This document shows positions 1 through 7,913 of a stretch of 64,000 nucleotides of DNA, in pieces. The notes beneath the pieces are model-generated. The model had not been told where the DNA came from, searched no databases, and saw nothing but the letters and a program-made list of their open reading frames with translations. A program made the translations under genes and the position numbers. The stretch's first letter is position 1; each line of letters begins with the position of its first letter. The stretch is from Dictyobacter formicarum (lineage in GTDB: Bacteria > Chloroflexota > Ktedonobacteria > Ktedonobacterales > Ktedonobacteraceae), in the NCBI RefSeq assembly GCF_016587435.1, contig NZ_BNJJ01000012.1, positions 62,001 to 126,000 of the forward strand, in the 5' to 3' direction.

Positions 1-227
1 AATGGCATCAGCACATGCGGATGCTTTAATGCCTGGAGGCGACTGACTTCCTGGCGAAGATGAAGGTCAGCCAGATGCAATTGTACGGGTGTCATAAACG
101 GAGTAAAGCATATTTTGAGAATGACTTCACGCCCCGAGCGCGGTAACTGTCCGCAATAGACAAGCATCGATCCATGGCGCGCCAATAACCGCACCCTGGA
201 TTGCTCAGGCAAACTTGTATCTGACAC
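1..227 (-). CDS. N-terminal fragment of a protein-kinase-like protein (runs off the left edge)
   Basis: An open minus-strand frame starts at a GTG (225-227), which has a stop two codons upstream, and is still open at base 1 (about 75 residues visible). The segment RHGSMLVYCGQLPRSGREVILKI resembles the first strands of a Ser/Thr kinase N-lobe, with the Lys of VILKI in the ATP-binding position. RQEVSRLQALKHPHVL then looks like the alpha-C helix Glu followed by the usual HPHVL turn. The Gly-rich loop is degenerate, so this could be a pseudokinase or a kinase-like scaffold. The assignment rests only on this short similarity to the family pattern, and the catalytic loop lies outside the window. 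Confidence 0.5.
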   Translation of the reverse strand, partial: MSDTSLPEQSRVRLLARHGSMLVYCGQLPRSGREVILKICFTPFMTPVQLHLADLHLRQEVSRLQALKHPHVLMP

Positions 228-494
228 AGCTTACACCCTTAGTTTCCTTTTACATGATTTTCTTTATTATACTTTGTAAGAGAATAAAACTAAATATATG
301 GTAACATCACTAGGAAGAAGAGAGTACATAGCAGATACTCTATTTCTGTTTCCACCAGAAACGGCGTGTATTAACTATACTGAGAAGATCATTTTTATCT
401 CAGAACGACAAAAAAATAGTACGCCCATGTTTGATGTAGCTCTTCAGCTATCAAACGTGAGTGTACTACTACCACGCTCTACTGTAGAGTAATG
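228..494. other. Intergenic stretch, no convincing gene
   Basis: AT-rich DNA between the kinase-like fragment (reading left) and the end of the VC0807-type gene. A 64-codon open frame at 298-492 on the plus strand lacks a Shine-Dalgarno sequence and any recognisable domain, so it is not called. The region probably holds the promoter of the leftward gene. Confidence 0.4.
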
Positions 495-1193
495 CTATAA
501 ACCCTGGTCGCGCTGCTGTTTGAGTTGCTGCAAGATGAATCTGTTTTTACGGGTGTAGTACATTGACCAGCCCGCACCACACAGGATGATAACCAGATTC
601 AGGATTGAGCCGATAGCCAATACGCTAGCGACCGGTAAAGTCAGTACGAGCACTATTTGTATGCCGAGGTGAGCAATCATCAGGCAGCCCCAGAAGCCAG
701 TCATAGCGCGATAGAAGAAGCGGGCCTGAGCAAACTCCCAATCAGCATTAAAGTTTGCAATACGCTGTTGATCAGTATGGCAGGTCATTGAACGGATCAC
801 GTAGAAAAGCAGCGGCCGACTCAGCAGTAGCGAGGCCAGAAAGATGAGGCCAAACAGGGCGGAAACTATAGTTGACTGCAGAAGTAAGAGCGTTGGACTA
901 TTGAAAAGAAAGGCAGCCGCGGCTGACAACACAAAACCCAATACAATTAATAAAGCCATCACATCAATATGCCGCTTTCTAATCAGCTCAACAACACTCA
1001 TTATCAGCGGTGCGCCACTGGCCAGTAACAGCGCATTCACTGTTGACATGTGTGATGAAGCAATATTATAGACAACGAAAGGGGCTATAGTATTGATCAA
1101 CATAGCAGGCAACGCTTTCAATAGCAGAGCTTTTTTTGAGGTTGCAAATGATTTGTTAGTCGCTTGATTGAGGCTTAGAGTATTGGTCGACAT
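495..1193 (-). CDS. VC0807-family integral membrane protein
   Basis: A 232-residue protein with about six hydrophobic segments, for example around residues 30-48, 53-70, 78-97 and 105-130, plus two near the C terminus. A polar loop between them carries the motif DQQRIANFNADWE. This arrangement is that of the VC0807/intracellular-septation-like membrane family, whose biochemical role is unknown. The ATG at 1193 is preceded by an AGAAGGG-type ribosome site. It is divergent from the two-component operon that follows, and the shared 278-bp gap holds the promoters, so control of this membrane protein by the neighbouring sensor/regulator pair is plausible but not shown. Confidence 0.7.
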   Translation of the reverse strand: MSTNTLSLNQATNKSFATSKKALLLKALPAMLINTIAPFVVYNIASSHMSTVNALLLASGAPLIMSVVELIRKRHIDVMALLIVLGFVLSAAAAFLFNSPTLLLLQSTIVSALFGLIFLASLLLSRPLLFYVIRSMTCHTDQQRIANFNADWEFAQARFFYRAMTGFWGCLMIAHLGIQIVLVLTLPVASVLAIGSILNLVIILCGAGWSMYYTRKNRFILQQLKQQRDQGL

Positions 1194-1392
1194 GGTATTA
1201 ACCCTTCTTTCTATTTATTAATGGAATGTATCAATCATCAATTTTTCGCTTGCTTAACTCGATCTCGATTTCTTTTTCTTCAGCAGTGTGTGCTTACATC
1301 AGAAGTATAGTTAGATAAAGGGGCTAGCGCATCGGAGCCTGGTTTGATATTGGTTTGATTTTTACACGCCTATTTTCTCCACCCTGAAGTGG

Positions 1393-1421
1393 ATGACCTT
1401 TTCCGCCAGGCGGGCTATAAT
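1393..1421 (+). promoter_or_regulatory. Sigma-70-like promoter of the sensor kinase operon
   Basis: A perfect TATAAT (1416-1421) lies 17 bp after ATGACC (1393-1398, 4 of 6 matches to TTGACA). It sits upstream of the sensor kinase gene with no other gene between. Confidence 0.5.
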
Positions 1422-1564
1422 TGGAGCAGAAAAGAGGTAAAAACTTATAGAGGGAGGAGATACTATTTGTTGTGAACAGACTGACCAATATTAGCTTATT
1501 TGTGCCAGCAACAACGACGAAGCAACCTCAACAAGCGCCAGGTAGTATAGGAGGGTGGCGAACT

Positions 1565-2812
1565 ATGCGGGTGATACTAGCATCCAAAACCTTGATGATA
1601 AGCTTCGTACTGGCTACAGATATTATTGCCCTGGTGCTGGCTGTACAGATTATCCTCAGCATTGCACATACTCCTCTACCTACAACACTGCTAACGGAAA
1701 TCCTTTTTCTAGCCACGGCCCTGATCGAAATATTTGCACGGACCATGACCCATATAGTGCACGTATTTATCATGTATAGTATCTGCCTGTTGCTCAGTCT
1801 GCTGCTCAATCTGCTATTTCCCGGCAACTGGGGGCTTTTCAGTATATATATTGTATGCAGTATAGCCGTATATCGCTTTCCCTTACCATGGGCTCTACCA
1901 CTCGTGCTGGTCAGCATAGCAATCCTGACTGTAAGTAGCGGGATAACATCATTCTTAACCTCGCATAGATTAAATAGTCTGTTGCCCCTGTTACCATTTC
2001 TGGCTGCTGCCCTGGGAATTAGCTGGGTGAGCTGGACAAGGCGTTCTCAATTTCTACTGATTCATAGACTACAAGAGGTACAGAAGCAACTGCAGGCCGA
2101 GATGCAACGCTCAGAAGCATTGGCCGCCGAACGCGAACGCACCCGCATAGCCCGCGACATCCATGATGTCCTTTCGCACACACTTTCCGTACTCTCCATC
2201 CAGGTACAGGCAGCGCGTCAGTTAGCGAGTCGCGATCCCGCTCGCCTGGCGACCAAACTAGATGATATGGCGATCCTGATCCGCGAAAGTATCGCTGAAA
2301 GTCGGCGCGTAGTCGGATTATTGAGAGAGGCACCGGCAATCCATAGCGGTAAGGATAACCTGGCCGGGTCATTAAATACGCAGGCCACAACGTTTAGCGA
2401 GCGTACTGGCATTCATTGCTTTTTTAAAGAGGAAGGAACACCACCAACACATGAAACGCTGAATAGCGTCCAATATGAGACGCTTCAATATGCGCTGCGC
2501 GAGATGCTCACCAATGCTCACCGCCACGGCGCAGCCAGTACAATCTGGATCACGCTGCGCTGGCGCGAAGCGGTGCTAACCTTACAGGTGCGTGACGATG
2601 GCAAAGGACAAATAGCGACCACCAGCGCAGCATCGGCCATTGAGACCGGCAACGTAAATACGACTTATGGGCATCACGGATTACAGGGTATGCGCGAGCG
2701 GGCTGCCGCCCTGGATGGAGATGTCGAAGCAGGACCATTGGAAGCCGGCGGCTTCTCTATCACGCTACGCATACCGTTTAAGTACAGCAGACAACAATCA
2801 CAAGAGGTATAG
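1565..2812 (+). CDS. Two-component sensor histidine kinase, NarL/DesK type
   Basis: About 415 residues. The N-terminal half is a block of five to six membrane segments. The C-terminal half has a HisKA_3 dimerisation domain with the H-box RDIHDVLSHTL (phospho-acceptor His codon at 2162-2164), then an HATPase domain with LREMLTNAHRHGAA (N box), VRDDGKG (G1) and GHHGLQGMRERAAAL (G2). It should autophosphorylate on His and pass phosphate to the regulator encoded next, whose ATG begins one base after this stop, so the pair is probably translationally coupled. The ATG at 1565 has GGAGG ten bases upstream. An in-frame GTG at 1472 with an AGGGAGGAGA site further away would add 31 hydrophilic residues, and either start is possible. 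The signal sensed is unknown. Confidence 0.88.
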   Translation: MRVILASKTLMISFVLATDIIALVLAVQIILSIAHTPLPTTLLTEILFLATALIEIFARTMTHIVHVFIMYSICLLLSLLLNLLFPGNWGLFSIYIVCSIAVYRFPLPWALPLVLVSIAILTVSSGITSFLTSHRLNSLLPLLPFLAAALGISWVSWTRRSQFLLIHRLQEVQKQLQAEMQRSEALAAERERTRIARDIHDVLSHTLSVLSIQVQAARQLASRDPARLATKLDDMAILIRESIAESRRVVGLLREAPAIHSGKDNLAGSLNTQATTFSERTGIHCFFKEEGTPPTHETLNSVQYETLQYALREMLTNAHRHGAASTIWITLRWREAVLTLQVRDDGKGQIATTSAASAIETGNVNTTYGHHGLQGMRERAAALDGDVEAGPLEAGGFSITLRIPFKYSRQQSQEV

Positions 2813-2813
2813 C

Positions 2814-3476
2814 ATGAGCACACAACATATCCGCGTACTCATCGTAGATGATCAGCGCCTGATGCGCGAAGGTTTGCGCATCATCCTGGAAGATGCGGCT
2901 GACATCGAAGTAGTTGGTGAGGCAGAAAATGGCATGCAGGCTACTCAAATGGCCCAGGAAAAAAAGCTAGACGTGATTTTGATGGATATACGTATGCCGG
3001 TCTGTGATGGGATAGAAGCTACCGAACGCATTCGCAAGCAAGCCAGCACGCCACAGCCACGTATACTGCTGCTAACCACCTTCGACACCCCTGAAATGGT
3101 CATCGAAGGCATGCGCGCAGGAGCATCCGGCTATCTCCTCAAAGACTGTAGCGCAGAAGAAGTTTGCAGTGCTATCCGCACAATAGCCAGGGGACAAATA
3201 TTACTGCAGGCATCAAGTGCCGCCCAACTACTCGCCGGCCTGACAAACCCTGCCACGCCATCGCCAACCGCCCAGGTGGAGACCAATGGCTTGACCATGC
3301 GTGAGCTAGAGGTTGTTCGATTGATCGTCAAAGGGCACAACAACACCGAGATTGCCTCCGCCCTCTCGGTCAGCGACTCCACGGTTAAAACACATATCAA
3401 CCATATTTTTGCCAAGCTCGGTGTCCGTGATCGAACCCAACTGGTGGTGCTGGCCCACCAATCAGGCATCGCCTGA
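2814..3476 (+). CDS. NarL/LuxR-family response regulator
   Basis: 220 residues. The receiver domain starts RVLIVDDQRLMREGL (acidic pair D12/D13), has the phospho-acceptor Asp in LMDIRMP (about D58), and the conserved Lys in YLLKDCS. The C-terminal LuxR-type HTH begins LTMRELEVVRLI and contains the recognition helix SDSTVKTHINHIFAKLG. It is co-transcribed with the upstream histidine kinase, its obvious partner, with a one-base gap. The open frame extends further upstream inside the kinase gene, but the ATG at 2814 follows an AGAGGTATAGC ribosome site and gives the normal family length. Targets are unknown; the divergent VC0807-type gene is the nearest candidate. Confidence 0.9.
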   Translation: MSTQHIRVLIVDDQRLMREGLRIILEDAADIEVVGEAENGMQATQMAQEKKLDVILMDIRMPVCDGIEATERIRKQASTPQPRILLLTTFDTPEMVIEGMRAGASGYLLKDCSAEEVCSAIRTIARGQILLQASSAAQLLAGLTNPATPSPTAQVETNGLTMRELEVVRLIVKGHNNTEIASALSVSDSTVKTHINHIFAKLGVRDRTQLVVLAHQSGIA

Positions 3477-3558
3477 CCATTTTATTTTTGCAACGTTTTC
3501 ACGTCCATACGTATATAAGATTAAAGATATAAATATTCTGTATATACATAAAAGTATA

Positions 3559-3696
3559 AGAATATGTCTGAAAGCCATAGGGTTCGCGCCTTCGGCTCCT
3601 GACGCTATACGCCTGCGGCGCTCAAAAGGCTCGGGCGCGTATCCGCCCGTACGGGGGTGCCCAGCTTCCCATGATGATGGGCTTCAGACATATTCT
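3559..3696. repeat. Dispersed hairpin repeat, copy A
   Basis: The core contains GCCTGCGGCGCTCAAAA and a GGGCGCGTATCCGCCCGT hairpin arm, both shared with copies at 26423, 33443 and 54922. Here there is no inner palindrome between the arms. Instead the outer ends AGAATATGTCTGAAAGCC (3559-3576) and 3679-3696 form an 18-bp inverted repeat with one mismatch that closes the whole element into one stem. It lies between the response regulator and the His-rich small gene. Confidence 0.65.
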
Positions 3697-3724
3697 AAAG
3701 GTCAACAAATATAAGGGGACTATC

Positions 3725-3949
3725 ATGTTTCTATTCGTGATCCTATTCTTTCTGATACTTTTCGCCTGTCTGGGCAGCCTGTTCAGGCCCAGGCGCTGGA
3801 TGGGCTACGGCTACTATCGCCCATACCGACCATGGTTCTTCTTCCGCCGCCCCTATATGCGCCGTGACTTTTATGGCAATGGTTTCTATGGTCACCACCA
3901 TCATCACCACCACGGGCATCACCACCACCATCATCACGGCGGCTGGTAG
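3725..3949 (+). CDS. Small His-rich single-span membrane protein
   Basis: 74 residues. Residues 1-18 form one hydrophobic helix (MFLFVILFFLILFACLGSLF), followed by a basic aromatic stretch rich in Arg, Tyr, Phe and Trp. The C terminus has two blocks of seven histidines separated by one Gly and ends GGW. The start is the ATG at 3725 with AAGGGGA upstream; the longer open frame adds residues coded by repeat A. The tail could bind Ni, Zn, Cu or Co at the membrane face, but no family is recognised and the function is unknown. A strong terminator follows at 3982. Confidence 0.65.
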   Translation: MFLFVILFFLILFACLGSLFRPRRWMGYGYYRPYRPWFFFRRPYMRRDFYGNGFYGHHHHHHHGHHHHHHHGGW

Positions 3950-3981
3950 TACAGGCACAACATCAATACGTCCTTCGGAGC

Positions 3982-4021
3982 AAAGAGCACCCTCGTCTAT
4001 ATGCAGGTGAGGGTGCTCTTT
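3982..4021. terminator. Bidirectional Rho-independent terminator
   Basis: A 13-bp perfect stem, AAAGAGCACCCTC (3982-3994) against 4009-4021 with a 14-nt loop, has A/T runs on both sides. It lies between the convergent His-rich gene and the 426-residue membrane-anchored protein gene, so it can serve both. Confidence 0.8.
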
Positions 4022-4036
4022 ACTCAGGTACGGCGG

Positions 4037-5317
4037 CTACGAGATGATAGCAGGTTTTTGCTTGATTTCTTGAATTATTGATTGCAGATCAGGATTAGTG
4101 ATAGGGGCTCGCGGTTGCAGCAGGTGGGCTGCAGCATTAACCGCGCTAAAGACGCCAAAGCGCCAGAGGAAGTAGGCATTCTCCTGCTGTGTTTGCGTAC
4201 CTTTACCAGGTGCTGTGGATATAACAGGAACGGTGGATAGACAACCAAGTGCTCTATTCTGGTTAGAGGCAAATGACCACCTTTGCGCAACAGGTGACAG
4301 CGAACGATTCGTTCCAGATGACTGCTCGGCGACAGTTGATGGCAGAGCAAGAACTTTACTAATCATCAAGGTACAATTGGGATCATCAAAGGAACTATCG
4401 CCGGCCCGATGGGCCGTTACATGCCAGGAATGCTGGTCCCAAAAAATTTGCAGGAAAGTATATTGCTGATCACCAGGCAGGTTCTGCAGGTTTTTCTGAG
4501 ATCCAGAGGATGCAATCAGATCATGATAGGTCCAGGTCGGGCGCGTAACCACAAATACTTCCCACGCGGGTATGCCATGCCATGTTTCTGGCTGAGAGGA
4601 ATATTGGGTACAAAATAAGCGACAATCAACGCCCAGACTATTCTGACATGCTGCACCGATCAGAGGACCCTGGCAAACCGCTGGAGCGTTAACATCGGTG
4701 TCCAACAGGAAACGCAGGTTAGCCGACATTGGATGTGTCGCAGTCTGAATAGGCGAGGTAGCATTGTAACTAAATGGTTCGCCCGGGTGAACCGTTTCAT
4801 GCGATTGCAAAGTATCCAGATAAGCCTGCATAGCCTGCAAGAGCGCATGCTGCTGCTCAGGTGCCAGCGATGTCAGCGCTGGTCGCGCAGGAAAGCTGAC
4901 CATATAGGTGGCGTCCGCGCGCGAGTTGTCCGTTAGCTCTGTTAGCACACAATTTTGCCCAGGCAAAGAATGGACAGGGACAGTGAATGTACAGTTCTGA
5001 GAAGGGAAAGGTTCAGCATTCCATTGCAGCGTATGCTGGCCAGGAGCCAGACTGAGTGGAGTCTCTGTTGTTGCCTGCGGCAGGTACGCCACTGGCTTAC
5101 CATCTACCACAGCGTTTCCCCATGGAGGCGACAGCTGGAAGAAAAATGAATTTTCTCCCACCAGCGAGAGGCTGGCTTCTTGCGCGCCCTGTATTAGCCG
5201 CGCAACGTCGTTAATAGACCATTCCTGCGTCACCGTAGCTTCCAAAATAAGCAACAGAACAACAATAATGCCGAGCTTGATACTGATTTTTGCCTTCCTA
5301 CGCAACCTGTCCCTCAT
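4037..5317 (-). CDS. Membrane-anchored exported protein with PEGA-like segment
   Basis: 426 residues. A basic N terminus (MRDRLRRKAK) is followed by one hydrophobic span at about residues 13-28, and the rest is soluble, so the bulk is probably outside the cytoplasm. Residues of about 70-110 (VVDGKPVAYLPQATTETPLS then LAPGQHTLQW) resemble a PEGA-type beta repeat. Several cysteines (QNCTF, QNCVL, CQGP, CQNS, CRLFC) could form disulfides. I recognise no catalytic domain. It stands alone between a terminator and the repeat-rich region at 5.4-5.8 kb. Confidence 0.6.
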   Translation of the reverse strand: MRDRLRRKAKISIKLGIIVVLLLILEATVTQEWSINDVARLIQGAQEASLSLVGENSFFFQLSPPWGNAVVDGKPVAYLPQATTETPLSLAPGQHTLQWNAEPFPSQNCTFTVPVHSLPGQNCVLTELTDNSRADATYMVSFPARPALTSLAPEQQHALLQAMQAYLDTLQSHETVHPGEPFSYNATSPIQTATHPMSANLRFLLDTDVNAPAVCQGPLIGAACQNSLGVDCRLFCTQYSSQPETWHGIPAWEVFVVTRPTWTYHDLIASSGSQKNLQNLPGDQQYTFLQIFWDQHSWHVTAHRAGDSSFDDPNCTLMISKVLALPSTVAEQSSGTNRSLSPVAQRWSFASNQNRALGCLSTVPVISTAPGKGTQTQQENAYFLWRFGVFSAVNAAAHLLQPRAPITNPDLQSIIQEIKQKPAIIS

Positions 5318-5449
5318 TTATAAATCCAGCGATGGCTGAATAGTTCCACACAAAATAATAAAGACTGCTCTATTTATTCTATCCTTCTAAGCCAATGGTC
5401 ACAATAGTACAGGCAAAGAAGCAGAGCTTTCCAATTCTCATTTTGCCAC

Positions 5450-5830
5450 CTGCGACGGCACGGGGGCTACCGTCCCTTACAGGTGTAGTTTTTTCAGGGG
5501 CGTAGCCCCTGAGACCCCTGATGCCGCCCTGATGATCTTTTACTTTTTAATACGGTATAAAAATACCTCTTGCATTCCCGCCTTCGGCGGGAGGAGGGGG
5601 AGGAGTGGTCGGGGACACCCCGAACCCCGGCAGGAGGGCCTCGCCGGCCCTCCTGCACCTCCCCGCTTTATACCTGCTTTATTTGTTAAAGATCATGCGG
5701 GCGGCACGGAGAGGGAGGAGGAGTTGGGGGCACAGCCCCCAATCCCCAGTCAAGGGGCTCGCCGCCCCTTGCATCCCCGCTTTTCCGGCGCGAATTCAAA
5801 AAACCTATACCTGTAAGGGCTACCGTCCTC
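5450..5830. repeat. Cluster of GC-rich hairpin modules
   Basis: A gene-free stretch made of stacked small inverted repeats: CAGGGGCGTAGCCCCTG, CCCGCCTTCGGCGGG, GGGGACACCCC, AGGAGGGC/GCCCTCCT, GGGGGCACAGCCCCC and AAGGGGC/GCCCCTT. The last half repeats the architecture of the first with diverged stems. Open frames here are translations of repeat DNA. It includes the 181-bp element listed separately. Confidence 0.6.
5524..5704. repeat. MITE-like repeat R2, copy 1
   Basis: About 181 bp bounded by imperfect terminal inverted repeats (CCGCCCTGATGATCTTTTAC at the left, its near complement ending at 5704). The interior carries CCCGCCTTCGGCGGG, GGGGACACCCC and the long AGGAGGGC/GCCCTCCT hairpin. The same element, at nearly the same length, is found at 28581-30305, where it is split by an IS4-family insertion. 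Confidence 0.65.
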
Positions 5831-5844
5831 CTGCACCCCCTGTT

Positions 5845-6895
5845 CTAGTGCAAATTTCTGGGCGTGGAGGTTGATGCACGTGCAGTCAGTTTCGTTGGCA
5901 CAACTAAAGGTGAGACTGATTCCTCGCCACGCATTAATTGCAGCAATCTTTCTACAGCACCCTGGCCGATTGCCTGTTTATCCTGACAAATAGTAGACAA
6001 AGGCGGATCAGAGTACTGACTGCGATCGATGTCATCAAAGCCAATGACAGAAACATCCTCAGGCACACGCATATTGCGCTCTTCCAACGCTCGCAGGATA
6101 CCAAAAGCCATCATATCGCTGTTAGCCACAATAGCAGTGAAATCGCGTCGCTCTGCTAGCAGAGCAAGTGCTGCCTGATAGGCATCCTGGGTCTCCCAGC
6201 CAGATTGGCAGACTAGCCGCTGGTCAACCGAGAGGCCAGCGCTGGCCATGGCCTGCTGATAACCCATAAAGCGCTCAGTCCCGGTGATTGAAAAGAGCGA
6301 GCCTGGAAAAAACGCAATGCGTCGATGGCCAAGCTGCAAAAGATGCTCGGTCGCCTGTATCGCTCCCCCCTTATAATCCGACTTAACATAGGTGGCATGT
6401 CTACCCTGAAAAAGATTATCGATAAAAACCGCAGGCATAGAAGAACCGCACAATCCCTGCGTGCGAGGATCATCCACGCCCAGGGCCACAGTAATCACGC
6501 CCTCAACGCCCCGCGCCTGCAATGACAGAACATAGTTCAGTGCTGGATCGACTCCAGCATCGAAGGTACTGTATGGACGGGTCGGCAGAAATAGATCATA
6601 GCCAGCTTCAGCAACCGCCTGTTCAATAAAGCGTAGCAACTCCAGATAAAAATGGCATTGGGTCATGGTGAGTTGTGAAAAATTGAAACCGCCTTCGCCA
6701 CCAAACATCGCCAGTGCGATCAAACGAGAACGACCGTGCGGAACCGCCTTCGTGAAGATATTGGAGCCATAACCAAGCGTAGCAATGGCGGCATAAATAC
6801 GCTTCCTGGTTTCTTCGCTGACTTTGGAGGAACCATTGAGAACACGGGATACTGTCGCTCGTGAAACGCCGGCCAGTTGTGCGACCTGCTCACTA
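5845..6895 (-). pseudogene. LacI-family regulator, body of a transposon-disrupted gene
   Basis: The minus frame encodes a LacI HTH (EQVAQLAGVSRATVSRVLNG), the hinge, and a periplasmic-binding-type sugar domain through to the stop at 5845. There is no start codon: upstream of 6895 the frame enters the end of an IS630 and meets a stop. The first codons (ATG GCT AC) lie at 15515-15522. Joining 15522-15515 to 6895-5845 gives 1059 bases, exactly 353 codons, starting MATSEQVAQLAGVSRATVSR. The regulator probably controlled the GH4 gene at 15795, which is divergent in the reconstructed order. As it stands the gene has no normal promoter or start and is likely inactive unless transcribed from the IS end. 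Confidence 0.9.
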
Positions 6896-6966
6896 GTGCT
6901 CTGTTCCTCAATGGTGATACACTAAAAGAGAGAAAGCAAGCTGCAAAGAGAGGAAGGAGTCAAGCT

Positions 6967-7575
6967 ATGCCCAAACACGTCCAAGCCCGAACGGCTCAGG
7001 ATGCACAGGAAGAACGCCAGGTGCGCAAGCTGGCCAGAAGCCATCATGCTCCTGCCGACTGGAAGTTTCACGCCCAGATGGTCGTCGAAAGCTGGGCAGG
7101 CAAGACGCCGCAAGAGATTGCTCAGACGTTGGATTGTCACCCGAGAACAATATGTATCCATCTTGCTCGCTTCAATGCGGAAGGAATCAACGGCCTGGGG
7201 ATGCGGGAAGGAGCAGGACGCAAGCCCCGCTTGAGCGAGCAAGAGCGCAGCCGGATCCTTGCCCTGGTGAAACAGCCACCTCCTGGGAAGTTGGAGCGGT
7301 ATGCAGATGGGACGTTGGAGGCGCGAGACGAAGAGGGTTTGGCACAATGGAGCCTGGATGCTCTCACGGAGGCAGCTCATGCTGCAGGTATCCAGGTGGA
7401 ACGCAGTCAGATCCGGCGCATCTACTTGCGTGAAGGTAAGCGCTGGCGAGGCACCCACAGTTGGGGGAGCAGCGATGACAAGGATTTCGTCCCAAAAGAA
7501 CAGTGGTCGTCACCCACTACACCCAGCCGCCCAAAGGATCGACGACCATGTGCACCGACGAACTCGGACCAGTGA
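6967..7575 (+). pseudogene. IS630 transposase copy A, first reading frame (HTH part)
   Basis: 202 codons from ATG 6967, with GAAGGAG upstream. It encodes the paired HTH region (KTPQEIAQTLDCHPRTICIH and GINGLGMREGAGRKPRLSE) and the start of the linker to the DDE domain. At 7489 the frame reads GTC CCA AAA GAA: the heptamer C CCA AAA is a canonical -1 slippery site, and the catalytic domain continues in the -1 frame (7503 onward). Copy B has the same heptamer. Because the catalytic part is cut by IS110, copy A cannot make a full transposase. Confidence 0.8.
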
Positions 7576-7884
7576 TCCCACGCACCTTCGCACCTGCTCC
7601 TGGCTGGTCAGCCGATGGGCATCGCATCAAGGCCCCGCTGGAGTATGGACGCGGGTATGACAAGGTGTGGATCTATGGGGCGTTACGGGTGCGCGATGGC
7701 AAAGAACTGACCCGCTGTGCCGCCTCGCGCAACTCTACGAATTACATCGAGCTGCTCAAAGAGATCGAAGCTGACAATCCGACGGGCGATATCTTCATTA
7801 TCACTGACAACTTGAGCAGCCATAACAGCCTGGAGACCCGCACCTGGCTGGCGGACCATCCACGTATCCAGCACGTGTTCATTC
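7503..7884 (+). pseudogene. IS630 transposase copy A, DDE domain, 5' part
   Basis: The -1 frame continues ...THYTQPPKG, then the first catalytic Asp in CTDELGPV and the second in FIITDNLSSHNS. It reaches FI at the codon where the IS110 element enters after base 7884. The remaining C-terminal part resumes at 9958. Translation past 7884 runs into IS110 sequence and stops at 7922. Confidence 0.8.
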
Positions 7885-7913
7885 AGACGTATGGAACCAT
7901 TCAAGGGATGAGA

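Noticed and set aside
298..492. 64-codon open frame on the plus strand
   Set aside because: No ribosome site, no recognisable domain, unusual composition; probably chance.
5450..5830. Open frames of 89-94 codons in the hairpin-rich region
   Set aside because: They translate inverted repeats that recur elsewhere; low-complexity Gly/Pro/Arg products without ribosome sites.
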